A stretch of 64,000 bases of DNA from Pseudomonas sp. CBZ-4. GTDB lineage: Bacteria; Pseudomonadota; Gammaproteobacteria; Pseudomonadales; Pseudomonadaceae. The first letter of the stretch is position 1. Each line of letters opens with the position of its first letter. The translations under genes and the position numbers were made by a program. Location of the stretch: the NCBI RefSeq assembly GCF_000346755.1, contig NZ_ANNV01000164.1, positions 218,565 through 282,564 of the forward strand, written 5' to 3'. The notes beneath the pieces are model-generated. The model was given only the letters and a program-made list of their open reading frames with translations, was not told the origin of the DNA and made no database searches. Of the stretch, positions 37,075 to 46,956 are shown piece by piece.

Positions 37075-37132
37075 AAATGATATTGAGAATCAAAACAAGA
37101 GTGGCCGATTAATCTGCCTGTAACGCAGCCAT

Positions 37133-37172
37133 AAAAAAAGGCGCGCCATCGTTGAGATGGCGCGCCTTTTTA
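37133..37172 (-). terminator. Intrinsic terminator of pmbA (bidirectional shape)
   Basis: Stem GCGCGCCAT / ATGGCGCGC with loop CGTTGAG, flanked by an A-run and a T-run. It ends pmbA transcripts before the Fur-controlled promoter on the same strand. Confidence 0.92.
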
Positions 37173-37190
37173 GATGAAGCGTCGGGAGGA

Positions 37191-38537
37191 TCAGCTGCCG
37201 GCGACCGTCATCCGCTCGATCAATACCGAGCCTGTGCGAATGTTGCTGCGTAGCTCCAGATCGTTACCCACCGCGACAATTTGCTTGAACATGTCGCGCA
37301 TATTGCCGGCGATGGTCACTTCCTGGACGGCGAACTGGATCTCGCCGTTTTCCACCCAGAAGCCCGCCGCACCCCGGGAGTAATCGCCGGTTACCATGTT
37401 CAGGCCATGGCCCATCAACTCCGTCACCAGCAGGCCACGCCCCATGCGACGCAACAGCGCCGCCTGGTCTTCATCGCCATGGGTGACAAACAGGTTGTGC
37501 ACGCCACCGGAGTTGGCCGTGCTTGGCAGGCCGAGCTTGCGGCCGGAGTAAGTCCCTAGCACATAGGACACCAACTCGCCGTTTTCGACGAACGGCTTGG
37601 CATAGGTCGCCAGGCCATCGCCATCGAACGCCGAGCTGCCCATGGCGCGCATCAGGTGCGGACGCTCATCGAGGGTCAGCCACTCCGGGAACAGCTTTTG
37701 CCCGATTGCACCCTCAAGGAACGACGACTTGCGGTACAGGTTGCCGCCAGAAATCGCGCTAAGGAAACTGCCGAACAAACCACCGGCCAGTTCCGCCGAA
37801 AACAGCACCGGCACTTCGCACGTTGGCACCGGGCGCGCGCCCAAGCGGCTGGCGGCACGTTGCGCGGCACGCTGGCCGATGCTGGCCGGGTCAGCCAGCA
37901 ACTCGCCCTGGCGGCTCACGTCGTACCAGTAGTCGCGCTGCATCTGGCCGTTGGCTTCGGCGATCATCACGCAGCTCAAGCTATGGCGGGTGGAGGCATA
38001 ACCGCCGACAAAACCGTGGCTGTTGCCGTACACACGGCAACCTTGATGCGTGCTCAACGTGGTGCCATCGGCGTTCTTGATGCGGGGATCTGCATCGAAC
38101 GCAGCGGCTTCGCAGGTCAGCGCCAACTCAATGGCCTGCTCCGGGGTGATGTCCCATTCATGGAACAGATCGAAGTCCTTCAAATCCTTGGCCATCAGCG
38201 CTTTGTCAGCCAAGCCCGAGCTTTCGTCCTCGGAAGTATGCTTGGCAATCGCCAACGCGGCCGCGACGGTCTCGCGAATCGCTTCCGGGCCGCTGGCCGA
38301 GGTGCTGGCCGAGCCTTTGCGCTGCCCCACGTAAAGGGTGATGCCAAAGCCCTGGTCACGGTTGAACTCAACGGTTTCCACTTCGCGCTGACGTACCGAC
38401 GTCGACAGCCCCTGCTCCAGCGACACCGCCACTTCACAGGCACTGGCCCCCTGGCGCTTGGCCTCGGCAAGGATCTGCTCGACTTGTTCCTGCAGTGCCG
38501 GTAACGCTTGCGGACCGACGCTTTGGGCTGCACTCAT
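37191..38537 (-). CDS. pmbA: Metalloprotease subunit PmbA/TldE
   Basis: A 448-residue TldE-type subunit of the TldD/TldE heterodimeric protease, which degrades unfolded peptides and matures some microcins. ATG 38537 has GGAG upstream (GTGGAGAAAACC). Motifs include FDGDGLATYAKPFVENG and GLLVTELMGHGLNMVTGDYSRG; TldE lacks the HEXXXH zinc motif, which TldD supplies. tldD is nearby at 39215-40657. Confidence 0.95.
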   Translation of the reverse strand: MSAAQSVGPQALPALQEQVEQILAEAKRQGASACEVAVSLEQGLSTSVRQREVETVEFNRDQGFGITLYVGQRKGSASTSASGPEAIRETVAAALAIAKHTSEDESSGLADKALMAKDLKDFDLFHEWDITPEQAIELALTCEAAAFDADPRIKNADGTTLSTHQGCRVYGNSHGFVGGYASTRHSLSCVMIAEANGQMQRDYWYDVSRQGELLADPASIGQRAAQRAASRLGARPVPTCEVPVLFSAELAGGLFGSFLSAISGGNLYRKSSFLEGAIGQKLFPEWLTLDERPHLMRAMGSSAFDGDGLATYAKPFVENGELVSYVLGTYSGRKLGLPSTANSGGVHNLFVTHGDEDQAALLRRMGRGLLVTELMGHGLNMVTGDYSRGAAGFWVENGEIQFAVQEVTIAGNMRDMFKQIVAVGNDLELRSNIRTGSVLIERMTVAGS

Positions 38538-38645
38538 GGTTTTCTCCACTCAAATTCTGCTTTCGGTTAAGGCCATCGAGCGACCGGGCCGGACAAGCGG
38601 CCCCCGACTGGTTATCATGGCGGCGTTTCTTTGCGGACTGCCACC

Positions 38646-39167
38646 ATGGTTGATTCTTACGACGACTCCCTCGATGGGGAGAAAAGCAAAACCCAGGTCA
38701 AACGTGAGCTGCATGCTCTGGTTGACCTTGGCGAGCGCCTTACAACGCTCAAGAAAGACTTGATTGCAAAACTGCCCCTGACCGACGAAATGCGCCGGGC
38801 GCTGGCGGATGCACCCAAGCACACCGCGAATATCGCGCGTAAACGGCACATCATGTTTATCGGCAAGCTGATGCGCGATCAGGACACTGACGCCATTCTC
38901 GCCTTGCTCGATCAAACCGATGCCTCCACTCGCCAGTACAACGAACGTTTCCATAACCTGGAACGTTGGCGTGACCGCCTGATCGCGGGCGATGACGCCG
39001 TGCTGGAGAAATTCGTGCTGGACTACCCGGACGCGGACCGCCAGCAATTGCGCTCCCTGATCCGTCAGGCCCAGCACGAGCAGGCGCATAACAAGGCGCC
39101 GGCCACCAGCCGTAAAATCTTCAAGTACATCCGAGAGCTGGACGAGACTCAACGCGGTCTGCGCTGA
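38646..39167 (+). CDS. darP: Ribosome biogenesis factor DarP (YjgA)
   Basis: A 173-residue, highly charged protein associated with 50S subunit assembly. Features are SKTQVKRELHALVDLGERL, IARKRHIMFIGKLMR and FHNLERWRDRL. ATG 38646 is the conserved start (MVDSYDD). It lies alone between the divergent pmbA and convergent tldD genes, the common pmbA-yjgA neighbourhood. Confidence 0.93.
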   Translation: MVDSYDDSLDGEKSKTQVKRELHALVDLGERLTTLKKDLIAKLPLTDEMRRALADAPKHTANIARKRHIMFIGKLMRDQDTDAILALLDQTDASTRQYNERFHNLERWRDRLIAGDDAVLEKFVLDYPDADRQQLRSLIRQAQHEQAHNKAPATSRKIFKYIRELDETQRGLR

Positions 39168-39214
39168 TCCTCTTCCCCGGGTGGCGATCTTCGCCACCCG
39201 AAGCTCCACCTTTC

Positions 39215-40657
39215 CTACGAGCCCGTGCCACCCACGGTGATCGCATCAATTTTCAGCGTTGGCTGGCCGACACCCACCGGCACCGACTGCCCATCCTTGC
39301 CGCACGTGCCCACGCCGCTGTCCAGCGACAGGTCGTTACCGACCATCGACACCTTGCTCATGGCTTCCGGCCCGTTACCGATCAACGTTGCCCCTTTGAC
39401 CGGCGCGGTAATCTTGCCGTCTTCGATCAGGTACGCCTCGCTGGTGGAGAACACGAACTTGCCGCTGGTGATGTCCACCTGGCCGCCGCCGAGGTTGGCG
39501 CAGTAGATCCCGCGTTTTACCGAGGCGATGATCTCCGCCGGGTCGCTTTCGCCGGCGAGCATGTAGGTATTGGTCATACGCGGCATCGGCAAGTGCGCGT
39601 AGGACTCGCGACGACCATTACCGGTACGTGCCACGCCCATCAGGCGAGCGTTGAGCTTGTCTTGCATATAGCCCTTGAGCACGCCGTTTTCGATCAGCGT
39701 GGTGCACTCGGTCGGCGTACCTTCGTCGTCCACACTCAGCGAACCACGACGGCCAGCCAACGTGCCGTCATCGACAATGGTGCACAACTTGGACGCAACC
39801 CTCTCGCCCATGCGCCCGCTGTAGGCGGAACTGCCCTTGCGGTTGAAGTCGCCTTCCAGGCCATGGCCCACGGCTTCGTGCAGCAAGACGCCGGACCAAC
39901 CCGAGCCCAACACCACCGGCAACGTACCGGCCGGCGCCGGAATGGCCTCCAGGTTGACCAGGGCCTGGCGCAGCGCTTCACGGGCATAACCCATGGCGCG
40001 GTCATCGCTGAGGAAATAACGGTAGTCGGTACGCCCGCCGCCGCCATGTCCGCCGCGCTCACGGCGGCCGTTCTGCTCGACGATCACACTGACATTGAAA
40101 CGCACCAGCGGCCGCACATCTGCCGCCAGGCTACCGTCGGTGGAGGCCACCAGGATGCGCTCCCACACACCGGCCATGCTCACGGTGACTTGCTGGATAC
40201 GCGGGTCAAGGGCGCGGGTTGCAGCGTCGACACGCTTGAGCAAATCGACTTTCTCTGCACGGCTGATCACTTCCAGCGGGTTATCCGGCCCATACAACTG
40301 CGCCACGTCCTGGGTGGTAAACGCCTGCACCGTGCCATTCTGGCCCGCGCGGGAGATCGAACGCGCCGCACGCGCCGCCAGGCCCAAGGCTTCCAGCGTG
40401 ATGGCATTGCTGTAGGCAAAACCGGTTTTTTCACCGGATTGCGCGCGCACGCCTACACCCTGGTCCAGGTTGAAGCTGCCTTCCTTGACGATGCCGTCTT
40501 CGAGGGCCCAGGACTCGGAAATCTGCCCCTGGAAATACAGGTCGGCCGCGTCGATACCCGGCCCGGCCAGATCGCCGAGCACGGTTTGCAAGCTTTCGAT
40601 GGTCACGCCACCGGGTGCCAGGAGATGTTCACTGACTGAGGACAACAACTCGCTCAT
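39215..40657 (-). CDS. tldD: Metalloprotease TldD
   Basis: A 480-residue zinc metalloprotease, the catalytic partner of PmbA/TldE. The HEXXXH-type motif is in LLHEAVGHGLEGD (near 262-266), with Cys and Asp features downstream in NLGGGQVDITSG. Start ATG 40657 gives MSELLSSVSEHLL; the open frame upstream is non-homologous. Follows the nitrilase-family gene by 16 bases, as in yhdP-nitrilase-tldD of other Pseudomonas. Confidence 0.95.
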   Translation of the reverse strand: MSELLSSVSEHLLAPGGVTIESLQTVLGDLAGPGIDAADLYFQGQISESWALEDGIVKEGSFNLDQGVGVRAQSGEKTGFAYSNAITLEALGLAARAARSISRAGQNGTVQAFTTQDVAQLYGPDNPLEVISRAEKVDLLKRVDAATRALDPRIQQVTVSMAGVWERILVASTDGSLAADVRPLVRFNVSVIVEQNGRRERGGHGGGGRTDYRYFLSDDRAMGYAREALRQALVNLEAIPAPAGTLPVVLGSGWSGVLLHEAVGHGLEGDFNRKGSSAYSGRMGERVASKLCTIVDDGTLAGRRGSLSVDDEGTPTECTTLIENGVLKGYMQDKLNARLMGVARTGNGRRESYAHLPMPRMTNTYMLAGESDPAEIIASVKRGIYCANLGGGQVDITSGKFVFSTSEAYLIEDGKITAPVKGATLIGNGPEAMSKVSMVGNDLSLDSGVGTCGKDGQSVPVGVGQPTLKIDAITVGGTGS

Positions 40658-40673
40658 AGGTTTGGCCTTAAAT

Positions 40674-41522
40674 TCATCGTTCCGAAGCAGGCCGCTGTGC
40701 GCCCTGCGAGAAAAAGCGCCGATGGTTGACCACCGGCATGCGCGCCCGTATCGACGCTTGTTCACTGCTGTCGCGTTCGGCCAACAACACCGCTTCGCCT
40801 TGATCCTGTTGTGTCAGCACGCGCCCCCACGGGTCGACAATCGCCGCATGACCATGGGTCTCCCGCGGTCCCGGGTGCACGCCGCCCTGGGCCGCCGCCA
40901 GCAGATAGCACTGGGTTTCGATGGCGCGCGCGCGAATCAGCACGTCCCAATGCGCGGCGCCAGTCACCGCCGTAAAAGCCGAAGGCGCGGTAATCAATTC
41001 AGCCCCCGCCGCCCGTAATTCACTGTACAGCTCGGGGAAGCGCAGGTCGTAACACACGGTCAGGCCCAAGCGCCCCACCGGCGTGTCCGCCACCACCACA
41101 TTGCTCCCGAAAGCATAGTCGTCGGATTCGCGATAACGACCGCGCGCATCGGCAACATCCACATCGAACAGGTGCAGCTTGTCGTAACGGGCAACGATTT
41201 CGCCCCGGTCATCGACCAGCAGCGAGCAGGCGTTGGACTTGGCGTTCGGCTGATCCTTGGGCGGCAACGGCAAGGTGCCGGCCACTATCCATAAGGTGAG
41301 GTCGCGGGCGGTCTGTTTCAACCACGGCAGGATCGGCCCTTCGCCCAACGCCTCGGCGCGGCCGATATCGGCCACATCACGGCGGCCCATGGCGGCGAAG
41401 TTTTCCGGCAGCACGGCCAGCTTCGCACCGCCCGCCGCCGCTTGCTCCAGCAGGCGCCGGGCCTGGGCCAGATTGGCCAGCACATCGCTCTGGCTGACCA
41501 TTTGAATTACCGCAAAGGACAT
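40674..41522 (-). CDS. Carbon-nitrogen hydrolase (nitrilase superfamily, Nit1-like amidase)
   Basis: A 282-residue hydrolase with the Glu-Lys-Cys triad visible: LAVLPENFAAM (Glu near 41), KLHLFDVDV (Lys near 119) and TVCYDLRFPELY (Cys near 155). Nit-branch enzymes act on deaminated glutathione and related omega-amides. Its place between yhdP and tldD is conserved. Substrate inferred from family only. Confidence 0.9.
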   Translation of the reverse strand: MSFAVIQMVSQSDVLANLAQARRLLEQAAAGGAKLAVLPENFAAMGRRDVADIGRAEALGEGPILPWLKQTARDLTLWIVAGTLPLPPKDQPNAKSNACSLLVDDRGEIVARYDKLHLFDVDVADARGRYRESDDYAFGSNVVVADTPVGRLGLTVCYDLRFPELYSELRAAGAELITAPSAFTAVTGAAHWDVLIRARAIETQCYLLAAAQGGVHPGPRETHGHAAIVDPWGRVLTQQDQGEAVLLAERDSSEQASIRARMPVVNHRRFFSQGAQRPASER

Positions 41523-41570
41523 GGGCCGACTCTCCGTAATGGGCGTGCGGCCATGCTACTCCACAGCCTC

Positions 41571-44500
41571 TCAGTTTGGCTTTTCAAATGGCTTGTCGAA
41601 GGTGATTTTAGGGTCCTTCCAGGGCCCTTCCACTTTGTATTGCACGCTGGCAAAACGCGACACACGGTCACCGATCAGCTTGTCGATCAGGAACAACGCG
41701 CCGCCAATCGCCGGCGCGCCCACGATCAGCGCGGCAATCGGCAGGTTGTTGGTGACCGGCAACGTCACCAGCAGCTTGGCGTCGACACGGTCAGCCACCA
41801 GGTCCAGGGTGCCGTTAAGCTCCAGGTTGGTCGATGGTCCGGTCATGGTGATCGGCTCGCGGGTGACAAACACGCCGTTACTCGCCGCCAGCAAACCCTT
41901 GACCTTGTCGTAACTCAAGCCCTTGCCGAGCAAGTCGGAAAAGTCCAGACGCAGCCGGCGCCCGATGGAGTTGAAATTGAGCAGGCCAAATACACGCAGC
42001 GCCTGGGCACCGCCTTCCACTTCAACAAACTGGCCGCTGCGGAATGTCGCATCCAGGCTGCCGGAGAAACGCTTAGGCCCCACATAGGCCGGCGAACCTG
42101 GCCAGCGGCCGTCCACGTCCAGATGGAAGTCCTTGCTCGTCACGGTCGGCGCGTAACCCCAGCCTTTGAGCACATCGCCGATATTCTTGCCGTCCAGACG
42201 CCCCTTGTACCAACTGCTGCTGGTCCCCGGTGCGCCTTCCCAGCCGCCGTCGCCCTTGAGCTGCATGCCCTTGAGGCCCAGGTCCAGGTTGTTGAAGGTC
42301 AGGCCCTTGGTCGTCGGGCGGATCTTCAGCGACCAGGCACCGATCAGGTCCGGCCCCTGGAACAGTTGATCAATGGCGATATCCAGCGCGGGAATGTCCT
42401 TGGGGTCGATGTCGGCCAAGGGGTCCGGCGCGTTTTCGTCGGCCTGGACGCTCGGGTCCACCGCCGGCAATTTCACGTATTGCAGGTTGATCGCAATCGG
42501 CGCGGCCTTGGCATCCGGCAGGTTGACGCTGCCCTTGGCCTGCTGGCTGTCGAGCTGCAAGGCCCAGGCGGCGGGCTTGCGGTCCAGCTGCAATTTGACC
42601 TGGTCGAACCGGGTGCCGAAACCCGTCAGCTTGCCGACCTTGAAGTCGGCGCCACTGAGCAACTGTTTGGCGCTACCGCCCGGGTCATTGCCGGCATAAC
42701 GGTCGACGAGTTTTTTCCACGGGTCGATGTCGAGTTCCGACAAGACCCCGCGAATACGCAAGCCTTTGACCGTGGGCAACAGCGCATCACCATCACCGAG
42801 AAACAACTCGCCACGGCCTTCGTTGAACTTGTCCGGCGGGGCGGCAAAGGTGAAATTCGCCAACTCGCCATAATCGAACCAATACCGCCGCTCGTTACCC
42901 TGCAAGGTCATCCGGAACACGCTGTCACGCCCCTGGCTGGCGGGCATGCCGAAAGGGGCCGGCAAGTCCACTGCCACACCCTTGAGGTTGGAGCTGACCA
43001 TCAACTGGCTGTCGGCCCCATCCAGGTTCAGTTGCAACTGGTAGGGAATGTCGCCGGACACTGGCAACGGCTGGCCGACTTTCAACCAGTCTGTCAGCCG
43101 CTTGACCGTGACCTGGCCCTTGGCAGTCACGCGCGTGCTGATATTGCCCGGCTTGCCGTCGGCAAAAATCTGCGCGGTGATGGGCCGGTCAAACGCCTGG
43201 GCCGTGATGTTCTGGCCGCTGAGGCCCTTGGCACTGTCGAAACGGAAATCGCCCTTGAGCTGGGTCAGGTCCAGCGTCGGCTCGGCAAGTTGCAGGCGTG
43301 CCTTGTCGGTCTTGAAGTCCACCACGATTTTCGGCTCGGTGCCCTTGGCCAGCGGCACATCCAGGTCCAGGCTGCCTTGCAGGTCGCCCTCGCCCTTCCA
43401 GCCGGCAAAGGTTGCAGCCGTACCAATCGGCGCTTCCTGCAGGATCTTCAGGCCATCACCCAAGCCACCGGCGAAACCACCGGTGAGCAGCAGATGGCTG
43501 TCCTTGCCAGCCGGCGCATGGGGAATATTGACGTAGATATCCTTGACCTTGGTGTCGAGCAACTGGCCCTTGCTGGCGAGGATGCGCACGCCGCTTTCCT
43601 CGACAAACACCTCACCCTTGACCTTGCTCACGTGGGGCCAGCCTGGCTGGAACGCCAGCTCGGCGTCATGCACCTTGAAGAACAGGCTGATATTGCGCGA
43701 GGCCGGCAATGCATCGTGGTTCAGTGAACCCTGGTATTGGAAGAAGCCCTCGTCGACCGCGCCCTTGAGAATCGCCGTGCGCAGCCATTCATCCAGCGCC
43801 GGGCTCAACACCGCCGGCAGGTATTTGGGGGTGAAGCGCCCATCACCATCGACCATGCCGACCCGCAGGTCCATGTAGTCTTCCTGGCTGTGGTCAAAAT
43901 GCAGGCGGATCAGGAAATCGGCGGCGACCTTGCCTTCTTCGCCCAGCACCTTGATATACGGCGCGATCAGGGTGAAGCCTTCTTTATCCAGTTTCCATGT
44001 CAGGCGCGCATTGGCCTGGATGTACTGCCAGGGCTTGGCGAAGATCGGATCGAGGTGCAGGGAGAAATCCTTGCTGTCCATGCGCAGTTCGCCATGGCCC
44101 ATATCACCGCTGATACTGCCGGACACGTTGCGCGCGGCCGGCGCACCGAAGTAAGCGTCAAAACCGACGCGCTCCAGGTTGGCGGCAAAACTGACTTTCT
44201 GATCCGTAGTGTCCTGGGGACGGAAATCCACCAGCACATTGCGCAGCAGCCCCGTGGCCTTCAGGTGTTCGATGGTCTTGGCAAACCCCTCCGGTAACGG
44301 TGCCAGGGCATTCAACAGCGGCGTGATGGGGGTCAGGTCCAGGCGGTCGGCTTGCAGCTTCCAGGTTTCCTGATCCTTGTCGGTCGCCAGGCTCTGCTGC
44401 AATTGCAGGCGTGATTCCCAGCGGGTCTCCCCGAGGTTCATCGCCAGCGAATCGAACACCACCTTGAGGCCCGTATCACTGCGTTGCAGGTAGGCGTTGA

Positions 44501-45386
44501 GCGCAAGGTTTTCAATGTGCACCGGCTTGCGCTCGGCATAGCTGCCCTTCACCTGTGGCGAGTTGAGGCGCACCACCGCGTTTTGCACCGCGCCCTTGGC
44601 CCAGGTCAGCCAGAATTCGCCGCCGGCTTTGAATTGGCTGAGTTTCCACTGCTGCGTCAACCGGGCCGGAATCCACTTGGCCCAGTCGCTCTGCGGCAGG
44701 CTCAAGTAAGCCTGGACTTCACCGTCCTGCCACTGGCTGGCGCGAATGCGTGTACGCAAGCTCAACGCCAGGGGTTGGCCGTCGGGCAGGGTCAGGCGCG
44801 CGTCGAGGCGCTGGCGGGTGATGCCGGTGTGCAGGCTCAGGCCGACGTAGGTCAGGGTCAACGGTGGCTGGTCGAAAGGTTGCAGGGTGACCTGGCTATC
44901 GAGCAACGACACGCGCTTGACCATCTGCATGCGCTGCAGCACTTGCTGCGGGTCCAGCGGTTGCTCATCCTGCACCGGCAGGCCTTGCAGCGCCCAGTGG
45001 CCGTCCTTGTCTTCCTTGACGCTCAGTTGCAGGCCGCTGACTTCCAGGTGGGCAATGCGCACTTCACGGGCCATCAGGCTGGCCCAGACATCCGGCACCA
45101 CTTCGACCTGGTCCAGGCGCAAGGCACTGCTGCCCTCGCCCACCATCACGTCGTGGGCCAACAGCACAGGGGCAAAGCCGCTCCAGCGGCCTTCAAGGCT
45201 GCCAATGTGCAGGGGCATATCCACCGCGGCCTGGGCCTTGGCTTCGACTTCGGCACGGTATTCGGCCACCAGCGGGGTCAATTCGCGACCCAGGCTCACA
45301 TACACCGCCGCCAGGACCAGCAACAGCGCACAGAGGCCCAGGCCCCAACGGGTCAAAGCGGCAAAAAAGCGTATCAGACGCTCCAT
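41571..45386 (-). CDS. yhdP: AsmA-like envelope protein YhdP
   Basis: A 1271-residue protein with one N-terminal membrane helix (residues ~10-32) and a long beta-rich periplasmic part, ending in an AsmA-like C-terminal domain (FSGSLDATFRSGQFVEVEGGAQALRVFGLLNF). YhdP, TamB and YdbH are proposed to carry phospholipid to the outer membrane. That role fits the mla and lpt genes nearby. Largest gene in the window. Located between rng and the nitrilase gene. Confidence 0.94.
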   Translation of the reverse strand: MERLIRFFAALTRWGLGLCALLLVLAAVYVSLGRELTPLVAEYRAEVEAKAQAAVDMPLHIGSLEGRWSGFAPVLLAHDVMVGEGSSALRLDQVEVVPDVWASLMAREVRIAHLEVSGLQLSVKEDKDGHWALQGLPVQDEQPLDPQQVLQRMQMVKRVSLLDSQVTLQPFDQPPLTLTYVGLSLHTGITRQRLDARLTLPDGQPLALSLRTRIRASQWQDGEVQAYLSLPQSDWAKWIPARLTQQWKLSQFKAGGEFWLTWAKGAVQNAVVRLNSPQVKGSYAERKPVHIENLALNAYLQRSDTGLKVVFDSLAMNLGETRWESRLQLQQSLATDKDQETWKLQADRLDLTPITPLLNALAPLPEGFAKTIEHLKATGLLRNVLVDFRPQDTTDQKVSFAANLERVGFDAYFGAPAARNVSGSISGDMGHGELRMDSKDFSLHLDPIFAKPWQYIQANARLTWKLDKEGFTLIAPYIKVLGEEGKVAADFLIRLHFDHSQEDYMDLRVGMVDGDGRFTPKYLPAVLSPALDEWLRTAILKGAVDEGFFQYQGSLNHDALPASRNISLFFKVHDAELAFQPGWPHVSKVKGEVFVEESGVRILASKGQLLDTKVKDIYVNIPHAPAGKDSHLLLTGGFAGGLGDGLKILQEAPIGTAATFAGWKGEGDLQGSLDLDVPLAKGTEPKIVVDFKTDKARLQLAEPTLDLTQLKGDFRFDSAKGLSGQNITAQAFDRPITAQIFADGKPGNISTRVTAKGQVTVKRLTDWLKVGQPLPVSGDIPYQLQLNLDGADSQLMVSSNLKGVAVDLPAPFGMPASQGRDSVFRMTLQGNERRYWFDYGELANFTFAAPPDKFNEGRGELFLGDGDALLPTVKGLRIRGVLSELDIDPWKKLVDRYAGNDPGGSAKQLLSGADFKVGKLTGFGTRFDQVKLQLDRKPAAWALQLDSQQAKGSVNLPDAKAAPIAINLQYVKLPAVDPSVQADENAPDPLADIDPKDIPALDIAIDQLFQGPDLIGAWSLKIRPTTKGLTFNNLDLGLKGMQLKGDGGWEGAPGTSSSWYKGRLDGKNIGDVLKGWGYAPTVTSKDFHLDVDGRWPGSPAYVGPKRFSGSLDATFRSGQFVEVEGGAQALRVFGLLNFNSIGRRLRLDFSDLLGKGLSYDKVKGLLAASNGVFVTREPITMTGPSTNLELNGTLDLVADRVDAKLLVTLPVTNNLPIAALIVGAPAIGGALFLIDKLIGDRVSRFASVQYKVEGPWKDPKITFDKPFEKPN

Positions 45387-45428
45387 GTCAGGCGACCCTC
45401 AAGGCAGTAAAAAGAAAGCGAATGGGGA

Positions 45429-46886
45429 TCAGAGCAGCACCACGTCGTATTGTTCCTGGGAATACATGGTTTCAACCTGGAAACGAATCGTGCGCCCGAT
45501 AAACCCCTCCAATTCCGCGACGTTGCCGGACTCTTCATCCAACAGTCGGTCGACCACTTTCTGGTTGGCAAGCACTCTATAACCTTCAGCCTGGTAGGCT
45601 CGCGCCTCTCGTAAGATTTCCCGGAAAATCTCGTAGCAAACCGTTTCCGGGGTCTTCAACTTGCCGCGCCCCTGGCAACTGCTGCACGGCTCGCACAGCA
45701 CTTGCTCAAGGCTTTCACGGGTGCGCTTGCGGGTCATCTGCACCAGGCCCAGTTCGGTGATGCCGATGATATTGGTCTTGGCGTGATCACGCTCCAGCTG
45801 CTTCTCCAGGGTGCGCAGCACCTGGCGCTGGTGCTCTTCATCTTCCATGTCGATGAAGTCGATGATGATGATGCCGCCCAGGTTGCGCAGGCGCAGCTGG
45901 CGGGCAATCGCGGTGGCGGCTTCGAGGTTGGTCTTGAAGATGGTTTCTTCGAGGTTGCGATGCCCGACGAACGCGCCGGTGTTGACGTCGATAGTGGTCA
46001 TGGCTTCTGCCGGGTCGACCACCAGGTAACCACCGGACTTGAGTGGCACCTTGCGCTCCAGGGCTTTCTGGATTTCATCTTCGACGCCATACAGGTCGAA
46101 GATCGGCCGCTCACCAGGGTAGTGTTCCAGGCGATCAGCAATTTCCGGCATCAGCTCGGCAACAAATTGCGTGGTGCGCTGGAAGGTTTCCCGCGAGTCG
46201 ATGCGAATTTTCTCAATCTTCGGGCTGACGAGGTCACGCAGCGTACGCAGGGCCAGGCCGAGGTCTTCATAGATCACACTCGGCGCGCCGATGGTCTTGA
46301 TCTGGGCGCCGATCTGGTCCCACAGGCGTCGCAGGTAGCGAATGTCCATGAGGATTTCATCGCCGCCGGCACCTTCGGCTGCCGTGCGCAGGATAAAACC
46401 GCCGGCTTCCTTGATGCCTTCGGCGGCCACGCAGTCGCTGACCACCTTCTTCAGGCGCTCACGCTCGCCTTCGTCTTCGATCTTCAGGGAAATGCCGACA
46501 TGGGCGGTACGCGGCATGTACACCAGGTAACGCGATGGAATCGACAGCTGCGTGGTCAGGCGTGCGCCTTTGGAGCCGATGGGGTCCTTGGTGACTTGCA
46601 CCACCAGGCTCTGCCCTTCATGCACCAACGCGCTGATGCTTTCCACCGCAGGGCCTTCGCGCAGGGAAATTTCCGAGGCATGGATAAACGCAGCGCGATC
46701 CAGGCCGATATCGACGAATGCCGCCTGCATCCCCGGCAGTACGCGTACCACCTTGCCCTTGTAGATATTGCCGACGATCCCGCGCTTCTGGGTGCGCTCG
46801 ACGTGCACTTCTTGCAGAACACCGTTCTCTACCACCGCCACGCGCGATTCCATCGGCGTGATATTGATCAGAATCTCTTCACTCAT
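45429..46886 (-). CDS. rng: Ribonuclease G
   Basis: A 485-residue endoribonuclease that matures the 5' end of 16S rRNA and degrades mRNA. The S1 domain is near 35-120 (VGNIYKGKVVRVLPGMQAAFVDIG), the catalytic Asp pair is in FIDME and VDVNTG-type stretches (TIDVNTGAFVG, IIIIDFIDME), and the Zn-link is CEPCSSCQGRG. ATG 46886 gives the conserved start MSEEILINITP. Confidence 0.96.
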   Translation of the reverse strand: MSEEILINITPMESRVAVVENGVLQEVHVERTQKRGIVGNIYKGKVVRVLPGMQAAFVDIGLDRAAFIHASEISLREGPAVESISALVHEGQSLVVQVTKDPIGSKGARLTTQLSIPSRYLVYMPRTAHVGISLKIEDEGERERLKKVVSDCVAAEGIKEAGGFILRTAAEGAGGDEILMDIRYLRRLWDQIGAQIKTIGAPSVIYEDLGLALRTLRDLVSPKIEKIRIDSRETFQRTTQFVAELMPEIADRLEHYPGERPIFDLYGVEDEIQKALERKVPLKSGGYLVVDPAEAMTTIDVNTGAFVGHRNLEETIFKTNLEAATAIARQLRLRNLGGIIIIDFIDMEDEEHQRQVLRTLEKQLERDHAKTNIIGITELGLVQMTRKRTRESLEQVLCEPCSSCQGRGKLKTPETVCYEIFREILREARAYQAEGYRVLANQKVVDRLLDEESGNVAELEGFIGRTIRFQVETMYSQEQYDVVLL

Positions 46887-46956
46887 GGCTGGGTCTCGTT
46901 CAGGCGTTTTCACAATAGTGACCGATCGCTTATGGCTGGGCGCTGGAGTCGGGCGT

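Noticed and set aside
39178..39200. 10-bp hairpin between darP and tldD
   Set aside because: Convergent genes make a terminator plausible, but no U-tract follows on either strand.
41442..43727. 761-codon open frame opposite yhdP
   Set aside because: Antisense shadow of a very long GC-rich gene; composition (many His, Gln, Arg) is typical of such shadows and no ribosome site fits.
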